From assembly GCA_017471285.1 (NCBI GenBank), contig JAFUUZ010000021.1, forward strand, positions 1 to 38,816: a DNA stretch of 38,816 nucleotides. The letters run 5' to 3'. The notes beneath the pieces are model-generated. The model saw only the letters and a list, made by a program, of their open reading frames with translations, searched no databases and was not told the origin of the DNA. Shown in pieces: positions 33,901 to 38,816 of this stretch. The position numbers and the translations under genes were made by a program. Source of the DNA: Paludibacteraceae bacterium (GTDB lineage Bacteria > Bacteroidota > Bacteroidia > Bacteroidales > Paludibacteraceae). The first letter of the stretch is position 1. Each line of letters starts with the position of its first letter.

Positions 33901-36900
33901 CTCCGCGAGAACGATCACCTGCTGGAGAGTGTCATTCATGTTACCCTGCATGATCGTCTGACCCTCGCGTGCCTCTACCGTCAGTTTCGGCAGTTGGGCA
34001 CCCTCGTCGATGTCTTGCGTATAGTTCAGCGTAGCAGGATCGAAACCGGCTATCTGCACGCCGTCCAGCAGCAGGTTCTTCAGCGTAGCGTCATTGTATT
34101 TCTTGATCACAAAGCGGACGGTGTAAGTAGCAGGAGTGCCGTTTTCGGCAAGCACTGTGATCGCCCATTTGCCGTTTTCCGTTTGTCCGAAATAAACGAC
34201 TTGCGCATTTGCAGCCGCTTTGTAGCTGATCTCAGGATAAGTGCTTCCCGCTTCGAGCGAGTCCTCGTAATTCTTTATCTCCGGAGCAAAGCCGTTGATG
34301 AGCACTCCGTTGACATAAATCGCTTCGAGTGCGTTGTCGGCAGACAGTTCACGATGGAAATGAATGACGTACGCCGCTTTGTTTCCCTCTGCGTCGGAGA
34401 CATGCAGGGAAGCCGTGTCGCCTTTCCAGAGGACCTGTACGGTCTGCGACGGATCCGCTACTTCGCCTTCTACCGTCGGCAGCGCGCCGGCATAAGAGAG
34501 CTCATACTCCAGCGTCGTAGGAGAGAAGTCTGCAAGGGTATCGCTGCCTATCTTAATACCCGCCAGACGTACCGAAGCTACCGCTCCGGCCTTAAACGTG
34601 ATCTCATAGATATTCGCTGCACCCTGCTCCGGCTGCACTTTGATCTGCGCCACGCCGGCACCGTAAGGAGCCGTGATTGTCACTTGCTGCCCCGCCGCTT
34701 TTTTCACGGTGATCAACGGGCAGGTGGTGCTCTCCAGCAGGATTTCGTAGTTCAGCGTTGTAGGAACGAAGCCCGGCAGAGGCACGCTGTCGGCGCCCAG
34801 GTAAATCATCTCGAGATACGCGTTCTCCGAAACCGTCACAATGAACGTAATGGTGTACGTACGTGTAGCGCCGGACTGCGCGGTCACCGTTATTGTCTGG
34901 ACGCGGCCGTCCAGCACGCTCAGCACGCGCTGCGAGGTCTCCGCTTTGTCGAAGGTGACTGTAGGGATCTTGCTTACGCCTTCCGGCAGCGTGATCTCAT
35001 ACTCCGTCACTTCCGCGTCGAAGTTCTCCAATGCCGTACCACCCACATAGATCATGGAGAGGTCCACGTTGGTGGAAGTAGCCACCGAGAAATGGATGAT
35101 GTAAGTGCGGCTTGCCCCGCTGCTGGGGCGAACCGTGATCTTATAATCGCCGGAGAGACCTCCTGTTAGCGGACGGACAGAAGCGGTCTGGAAATTATCA
35201 TTGACCAGCGTATAGCTTACTGCGGGCAGGGAAGTAGTTCCTTGCGGCAGGTTTACCCAATACTCATTGGTCTCCGGCTGGAAACCGATATCATAGCCGT
35301 CCACGGCGAGAGAAGCCAGCGTGTTGACACTGAAGGTCTCCACGGAGAACGAGATGATATAGATGGTAGTGCTTCCGTCTCCGGCAGTAACCGTGATACG
35401 GCTCTTGCCATTCGGTCCGGCGTATGTCGGCGAGACGGTCTGAAACTCATCGCCTGCTTCCCATGTGATCTCAGGAAGAGCGGTCGTACCTACCGGCAGG
35501 ACGTAGTTATAGGAAGTCACATCCGGGCTGAAGCCCTCAAGCGCCACACCTCCGATGAAGATATTATTCAGCGTAGATTTGTCCGATTTCTCCGTAGAGA
35601 AAACGAGTTTATACACCGACTGGTCTCCGTTTCCGGCTGTAACCGTCACACGTACCGTTCCGTCCAGCACTCCTGCGCCCAGCGGCGTTACAGCTACGGT
35701 CTGGAACTCGTCTCCTACCGTATAAGTAATATCCGGGATAGCAGTAGTACCGAGGGGGAGGTTGATATAATAAGTGAAGTTATCCGGTTGGAAATTAGCG
35801 ATATAGCCACCTGCCACCTGCAATGTCTTGAGGTACGAATACGAAGACTCTTCCAGTCTGAAGTTCAGTTTATATACCTTGGCAATCTGGTTTCCCGGTG
35901 TTGTCACCGCGAGGGTATACTGGCCTCCGTCAATGATCGACGGCGCAGTAGCGACCACGGTCTGTTCGCCCGCCGGATATTTGGACACATAGGTCACAGA
36001 GGGCATCTGGGTCGTTCCTACCGGCAGCGACACTTTGTAGATCGTCTGCGACGGATTGAATCCCGGGATGGATTTGCCGTTGACCAGGATGTCCTGCAGT
36101 TCATTGTCCGCCAATAGTCCCACCTTGAAGTTGATGGTATAGGTCTGGGTGGCTGTTTTGTTCGCTGCGGTCACCTTGATTGTTGCGGTACCGTTGACCG
36201 ACGTAGGCTGGGTGATGTTGATAACCTGGGCGTCTTCCTGACCTTCGGCTGTCACTACAGGAGCGTCAGTTGTTCCGTACGGCAGATCCACGCTGTAGTT
36301 GTATTTCGTTGCGCTGAATCCCGTCAACGCCTCGCCGTTAACGGATATACCAGCCAACTTGGCATTGCTGCTGGCAGCTTTCTGGAACTGGATCCTATAG
36401 GTCGTTGTGCTAGAGTTGTCCTCGGCTTTGACGGTGATGACCGTCGGCGTGTTGTTGAGGTCTCCGGGAACGATAGTGATCTCGTTTCCGCTCAGTTTGC
36501 GTCCGGGGAAAGACTTGGTCGTTCCTTTCGCGTTTGTCAGCGATCCTGCTCCGCGCATCGCCTCGATAGTAGGGATCGCGGTGGCGTTCTCTCCCAGCGA
36601 ATAATACTGAATCTCCGTGCTGTTGGGGTCAAAGCCTTTCCACTCCTTGTTGTCCACATACAGTTTCTGGATTTTGGACGAATAGATCAGACTCACGTCA
36701 TCAACGTAGAGTGAGTTGCCCTCGTACAATCCGTCATTGGCGCGGAAGTTAGGATAGTTGGAAGCCGAGAAGATGATATTCATGTAGTTCGGCTTGTTGT
36801 CGTTGAAATAATATATCGGCAGCACGATTCTCGTCCAGTTGTTGTAGTTAGCGCGCTCACGCCACATTCCTTCGCACACCTGCTCACCGGGAACCGTAGT

Positions 36901-37476
36901 ATTACACTCGTTTCCGTTCATGGCGATACGTATATCCGACTCCTCGTTGGTCTCCGAGTGGTTGGTACAGGAACCGTTCTTGCCTTTATAGGATGTTCCT
37001 TTCGCCTCTTTCACCCAGGCATAATAGAGGAGGTAGTAATCCTCCTTGTTCCAATTGGATCCCGTACGTTTGATCCATACCTCCATGGAGTCCGGTCTGT
37101 AATGCCAGTTGCTCTGCCCGCCGGAAGTACCCGCGGTGGCATTGTTGATCTGGGTGATACTCGGCAGGTACGCCCATGGTTTACCGATCGAGAAATAACC
37201 CGGCGAGGTCTCGGTAATACCCATAGCGCCTACTGCCTGGTCCTGAACCATCATACAATAGCCGCCGTTGCGGCCAGCTTCCTTGTGGGCGAAGTTGAAT
37301 TTCATTCCCACCTGCTCTACATTCGAAGCGTTCCATCCTTTCGGCTGCGCCTCACCATTGAAAGCAGTTCCGGACCAATCCTCAAAATTCGCGTTGGTCA
37401 ATTGTTGTGCAAAAAGGGTAGCTGAAACCAAGATCGCTGTTCCGAGCGCCCATGCACGTTGTAAAAATTTACTCAT
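27964..37476 (-). CDS. Giant secreted protein with about 30 cadherin-like beta-sandwich repeats and two PCMD-like domains
   Basis: 3170 residues. Signal peptide at about 1-23 (SATLFA). A PCMD-like domain (putative carbohydrate-related) at about 27-270 starts LTNANFEDWSG; a second at about 1543-1742 starts VPNMDFAEWSN. Around them are about 30 units of 70-100 residues of the cadherin-like beta-sandwich kind (PF12733-like): L..I.V.G..I.GF.P....Y...LP.GT...P.V, then a VTAEDG..TYTI.F end. About 15 units precede and 15 follow the second PCMD-like domain. The last 120 residues (from about 3049) form a different tail with FALFDQNGRRLFYEKV and GQIYFYTFLYGD, like a type IX secretion sorting domain. 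It is probably a cell-surface or secreted stalk or adhesin; ligand unknown. Calcium-binding cadherin motifs are not obvious. Single gene with its own promoter and terminator. Confidence 0.9.
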   Translation of the reverse strand: MSKFLQRAWALGTAILVSATLFAQQLTNANFEDWSGTAFNGEAQPKGWNASNVEQVGMKFNFAHKEAGRNGGYCMMVQDQAVGAMGITETSPGYFSIGKPWAYLPSITQINNATAGTSGGQSNWHYRPDSMEVWIKRTGSNWNKEDYYLLYYAWVKEAKGTSYKGKNGSCTNHSETNEESDIRIAMNGNECNTTVPGEQVCEGMWRERANYNNWTRIVLPIYYFNDNKPNYMNIIFSASNYPNFRANDGLYEGNSLYVDDVSLIYSSKIQKLYVDNKEWKGFDPNSTEIQYYSLGENATAIPTIEAMRGAGSLTNAKGTTKSFPGRKLSGNEITIVPGDLNNTPTVITVKAEDNSSTTTYRIQFQKAASSNAKLAGISVNGEALTGFSATKYNYSVDLPYGTTDAPVVTAEGQEDAQVINITQPTSVNGTATIKVTAANKTATQTYTINFKVGLLADNELQDILVNGKSIPGFNPSQTIYKVSLPVGTTQMPSVTYVSKYPAGEQTVVATAPSIIDGGQYTLAVTTPGNQIAKVYKLNFRLEESSYSYLKTLQVAGGYIANFQPDNFTYYINLPLGTTAIPDITYTVGDEFQTVAVTPLGAGVLDGTVRVTVTAGNGDQSVYKLVFSTEKSDKSTLNNIFIGGVALEGFSPDVTSYNYVLPVGTTALPEITWEAGDEFQTVSPTYAGPNGKSRITVTAGDGSTTIYIISFSVETFSVNTLASLAVDGYDIGFQPETNEYWVNLPQGTTSLPAVSYTLVNDNFQTASVRPLTGGLSGDYKITVRPSSGASRTYIIHFSVATSTNVDLSMIYVGGTALENFDAEVTEYEITLPEGVSKIPTVTFDKAETSQRVLSVLDGRVQTITVTAQSGATRTYTITFIVTVSENAYLEMIYLGADSVPLPGFVPTTLNYEILLESTTCPLITVKKAAGQQVTITAPYGAGVAQIKVQPEQGAANIYEITFKAGAVASVRLAGIKIGSDTLADFSPTTLEYELSYAGALPTVEGEVADPSQTVQVLWKGDTASLHVSDAEGNKAAYVIHFHRELSADNALEAIYVNGVLINGFAPEIKNYEDSLEAGSTYPEISYKAAANAQVVYFGQTENGKWAITVLAENGTPATYTVRFVIKKYNDATLKNLLLDGVQIAGFDPATLNYTQDIDEGAQLPKLTVEAREGQTIMQGNMNDTLQQVIVLAESGATKTYTVTYNRVQSSNALLADILINGVSIEGFDPDTTHYEDSIAWRSRFVPHVFPVGQLPNQTITTYFSRPNGTTKIHVVAQDGVTSKDYFVTFPVRKSNNTALGDLYLSSEDAEIAFRANKTDYEVILPYSATICPQMVFEKDEPEQRIDVISRPIGQTSQIIVTAENGDTRTYNILFKREVLKTKNLLSMIRIKELDQELSLKDKAKRDFDVEMPFGSRSLTVEYEKSYEAQTVFIQPGGVHNPTIITVKANNDTVADEIYTINPIVPTADPAVLTDIKVNGATINGFEREHFSYIVKVTDKPILRYTLNKGAEINILEQTSKHWKAEVTYGERTNTYDVWYYYQNDVVPNMDFAEWSNASTTTSAKKPTGWHVLADFAPAYSYLALTFTPGDEVKQDGSNSVAYLHTQYNTVPLAGYIPGYMTLGNIEYHYQRWGSSAFSISGGMTFRNTPDEMSYRIKVDQVNNNARVLYTLNGSGGEETLLREEAKTSGYVTRTMDLTPANAVAEEPTQLNITFNSFDSESGKNGTVGGEAKMYVDWLQFSFNHTLASMKVDEFTATKSVNAFEATLTDPERIEKPILSFTGEVSDQAQDVTWAAPTKDADFETRTATIRNWAENGVDYTDYTLTVKRPLDTRNELANILLDTVMINGFATNKTDYVVTLPASRRNLPDIQPVPASSLQQVTTSFNPADSTVTITVTPEKGEALVYTVKFTSPRSNDVTLTNIIADGLTYDPDVKTYELAAEQMPVISFVKKSDLQEVSLQNGVLTVTAEDGTKGTYTITRVDPVIAPNGTIHEFSLGDNVIADFGAANFTKDEARPTEAVSFIREQDADSVIFVQTETQMTWAVPGTGKTYTWSYPSALSNNTKLAQILMDEANYNDFVPELSDDPYEIYADTTLLLEAVAAEDKQHIVTTQAIVNEDEGVTEGVEYTIAVTAEDGVATRTYRVRVLRPKSSDASLAGIMLDSVLIDGFDPATESYTVTLPLPADGVKRAQPQMPNISYVAANAGQKISVEPAKLGEPIVFTVESEDRKATKYYYLTVNAEPSHCVDLTGITVNGEAIQGDKDEHFESGRHFYSLSLKTSQIDVDYTSDDRFQKVTIIRTDLEEGSKYRYVLHVEAKDGVTTADYQVNIYVENKSNDRTLANITLDGKNFVDFERALNEDLAFDPDNNNYTINLPSGTTLLPEVNAQLKMDGQTVEIDQQGDSVLLNVTAVDGTTKNQYVLHFVVPLSKNANLSMIFLDGEPLPSFDPAYYFYQVDLPVGTYELPEVVAQKAEVAQKILSTEVDTDKNRVTIKVQAEDPATRENTYVVVFRFTQSDADTLAMIYQDGKALETFAPQTKYYALTLPVGTMAFPELGWEEADDWQTVTMDTVESTANQLIRQIIVTSESGKKNTYTVSYTIEKSDVDWLQMIFIDQKQLADFDAATYEYYYELTASYAAELNGQLPAVEYLSGDEYQSVLVSQVRDSLESKSLGYKTVITVTAATGATRTYTIHYPVQKSGEATLNMINLAGKPLANYDAERFNYRVEIDVEASVPVVTVIKKEEIQVVEITINEDVVTVLVTAEDGTQATYTLTFERIMSSITTLQDIILRDEEGVQLPAAQFPFRYDKYSYTIDIPYSAEKPLEEQLPSVETIVRDPQQMTDSVHYLLPNGDIQVDITVTAPNGENQAIYSLVFHFLKPTDATLVNVLIKDEELVGFLPLQTEYMYAHPYGSDSTDFFSAADVQALLSDPLATYTITDNEEGTIFIRVVAQDGNTEITYTISQSIAKDNDCFLSAILLDGDTISNFASDVTFYTYYLREGATAPGVEAIPHSENAEVSVREVSAGDTCMIIVTADDGSEMHYYIHFAVSSINETLEPTANDVVIKRLPGTNQLFVGTIRKDVHFALFDQNGRRLFYEKVPTADPNDVDLVEDLVTGERLNDVMNTGSGLIVDINPGQIYFYTFLYGDKTFMQMLKGDTAKRLVSGKIICQ

Positions 37477-37509
37477 ATTATTATTTTTATTAATTTTAAG
37501 CGGTTCTCA

Positions 37510-37525
37510 GGCTCTCAAATGAGCC
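37510..37525 (-). promoter_or_regulatory. Small hairpin in the leader of the giant gene
   Basis: GGCTC-TCAAAT-GAGCC inverted repeat between the -7 element and the start codon, about 15-20 nt into the predicted transcript. It might stabilise the mRNA; no known riboswitch or leader is recognised. Confidence 0.4.
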
Positions 37526-37540
37526 GAATTTTATCGGGTG

Positions 37541-37571
37541 CAAAATTACTGCTATTTTGTCAATCCCACAA
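37541..37571 (-). promoter_or_regulatory. Promoter of the giant surface-protein gene
   Basis: Minus strand: TTG (37571-37569), 20 bases, TAATTTTG (37548-37541). The leader is about 60 nt. Unlike the others, the -33 element reads TTGTGGGATTG. Confidence 0.82.
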
Positions 37572-37605
37572 TAGCACATATTACGAAAAAGTATACAATT
37601 ATTAA

Positions 37606-37626
37606 GCCCCACTCTAAGAGTGAGGC
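37606..37626 (-). terminator. Probable terminator of the radical SAM gene
   Basis: Minus strand: GCCTCACTC-TTA-GAGTGGGGC, a 9-bp stem with one G-T pair, 61 nt after the stop codon. The following tract (TTAATAATTG) is AT-rich but not a pure T run, so termination may be partial. Confidence 0.55.
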
Positions 37627-37687
37627 AAAATTTCAGGTTTAGAACATTCAAATTTTAAGAATTTCCTAAATTATGTATTTTTTTATC

Positions 37688-38794
37688 CTATTGTCCCAGC
37701 CTGTGCAGATGGCATAGCATGAGCGATCCGTCCTCACGCCGGAGGTGCATTCCGTTTCCTTCGCAGAAAGTCCACGCTTTGCAGTCCTTGCATGGTTCCA
37801 TTTTGCGCATCCATGAGCGGTCCCGGTAGGGTTTGAAGCCGTTCTCCCAGACAGACCAGAACGAATCGCGATAGATATTGCCTTGGTAATACTTGCCTCG
37901 GATAGAGGTGCAGGCGGAGATAGAGCCGTCAATGAGGATTGAAGCGACAGAGATTCCCGCTGCGCACTGGTAGAGGTGGTCGCGGACGCGTCCTTCGTAG
38001 GTACCCAGATAGCCCTCGCATGAATAGGAGACATGCCTACCCGCCTCGCGTTCGGAAGCGATATAGTCCATCAGATACCGGAACTGTTCATCCGTCAGGA
38101 GAAGTTCGGGATTAGAGGCGGCACGGCCCATAGGATCAATGCCAAAGACGCGCCAGTCCCGCACGCCGAGGGACCAGAGGTACTCGCGGATCTCGGGCAA
38201 GTGGTCTATCGTGCGCTGGTTGACGCAGGTGACGACATCGAAAGATAAAAACCCCACCCCGCCCCTCCCCACAAGGGGAGGGAGTAAAGAAGCATTGTGG
38301 TCAATTATTAATTTGATGGCACGGGTTGCACCTTCGAAAGCCAAGGGGTGCTGGCGAAGCCAGACATGGTCCTTTTCGAGTCCGTCAAGCGAGACGGTTA
38401 TGGAACGAAGTCCGGCAGAGACCAGTTCATCGAAGCGCTCTTTGGTAAGTGCCAGACCGTTTGTGACCATTCCCCAAGGATAGCCGCGCGATTTGAGGGC
38501 TCGTCCTATATCCGCCAGGTCTTTGCGCATGAGCGGTTCACCACCGGAGATGATGATCAGCACTTTATGCGGATCCACGTGCGGCGTGACTTCCGTATCT
38601 ATCACTTTGAGAAAATCTTCCGCGGGCATGTCGGGCGTTTCAACAGACGAGACACAGTCGCTTCCACAGTGGAGGCAGTGGACGTTACAACGGAGCGTGG
38701 ATTCCCAGAAGAGCTGGCGAAGTGGGTGTAGCTCTTTCAGGTTTTTCCGCCGCAGGCTCTCAAGCCATAAGGCTATTTTCAGACGCAGTTTCAT
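37688..38794 (-). CDS. Radical SAM/SPASM-like enzyme of the rSAM/lipoprotein system (TIGR04133-like)
   Basis: A 368-residue radical SAM enzyme. The 4Fe-4S cluster motif is C36-x3-C40-x2-C43 in FWESTLRCNVHCLHCGSDC, and SGGEPLMRKDL is the SAM-binding GGE motif. The C-terminal half has further cysteines in a SPASM-like pattern (YQCAAG, SACTSIRG, EPCKDCKAWTFCEGNGMHLR, CHLHR). The whole reads like my memory of TIGR04133, the Bacteroidota rSAM/lipoprotein system, in which the enzyme sits beside a small Cys-containing lipoprotein gene. No such gene lies downstream; only 22 bases are visible upstream, so the partner is probably outside the window. About 14 extra residues (SLLPPLVGRGGVGF, about 169-183) before DVVTCVNQ come from a palindromic repeat. 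The modification made is unknown. Confidence 0.85.
   Translation of the reverse strand: MKLRLKIALWLESLRRKNLKELHPLRQLFWESTLRCNVHCLHCGSDCVSSVETPDMPAEDFLKVIDTEVTPHVDPHKVLIIISGGEPLMRKDLADIGRALKSRGYPWGMVTNGLALTKERFDELVSAGLRSITVSLDGLEKDHVWLRQHPLAFEGATRAIKLIIDHNASLLPPLVGRGGVGFLSFDVVTCVNQRTIDHLPEIREYLWSLGVRDWRVFGIDPMGRAASNPELLLTDEQFRYLMDYIASEREAGRHVSYSCEGYLGTYEGRVRDHLYQCAAGISVASILIDGSISACTSIRGKYYQGNIYRDSFWSVWENGFKPYRDRSWMRKMEPCKDCKAWTFCEGNGMHLRREDGSLMLCHLHRLGQ
38254..38290. repeat. GC-rich palindromic element inside the radical SAM gene
   Basis: CCCCTCCCC (38262-38270), loop ACAA, GGGGAGGGA (38275-38283), 8 of 9 paired, preceded by ACCCCACCCCG. It is read in frame on the minus strand as LLPPLVGRGGVGF. 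Related to the elements at 20452-20487 and 21035-21066. Confidence 0.85.
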
Positions 38795-38816
38795 ACGTTT
38801 TTCATAATTTAAAATT

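Overview
The window is a gene-dense stretch of a Bacteroidota chromosome, most likely order Bacteroidales. Evidence: the promoters that can be read have the TTG / TAnnTTTG (-33/-7) form of this phylum rather than a sigma70 form; there are Omp28-type thiol lipoproteins, a DUF5686 outer-membrane protein, PorT-like barrels, a DAHP synthase-chorismate mutase fusion, an rSAM/lipoprotein-system radical SAM enzyme, and a giant PCMD/cadherin-like surface protein. Genus cannot be read from the sequence. No rRNA, tRNA, CRISPR array, IS element or phage gene was seen, and no stretch over 300 bases lacks a gene.

Layout. 1-2857: a 34-bp direct repeat, a membrane lipoprotein, and convergent to it a PatB/MalY-type lyase followed by a membrane protein. 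3007-5218: clpB lacking its N-domain, with its own terminator. 5239-16571: one long apparent operon of a TlpA-like thioredoxin, an outer-membrane barrel, two Omp28-like thiol lipoproteins, a Cys-containing exported protein, dnaE, a nadD-folC fusion and prmA. Most junctions overlap. 16576-19489: the opposing mnmE-yicC-gmk operon. 19517-24829: a lipoprotein, DAHP synthase-chorismate mutase with no normal start codon, a DUF5686 protein and a PorT-like barrel. 24847-27921: a minus-strand glycolipid-type operon (GT28-like transferase, flippase-like membrane protein, GT2-like transferase). 27964-37571: one 3170-residue secreted protein with about 30 cadherin-like beta-sandwich units and two PCMD-like domains. 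37688-38794: a radical SAM/SPASM-like enzyme whose expected lipoprotein partner would lie beyond the right edge.

The most unusual property is a set of short interspersed repeats that occur between genes and also, as open in-frame inserts, inside conserved genes (prmA, mnmE, folC, aroF-like, the radical SAM gene, the 5728 barrel). They include a 20-bp exact repeat read in opposite senses in prmA and mnmE, a 23-bp exact inverted pair around the DAHP synthase coding region, and GC-rich palindromes in the radical SAM and DAHP synthase genes. This resembles the in-frame palindromic elements of Rickettsia, but the sequences differ. Other points of interest are the nadD-folC fusion, six promoters with exactly 20-bp spacing, and a terminator overlapping the next promoter.

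Family names rest on motif recognition and remembered family sequences; no search was run.
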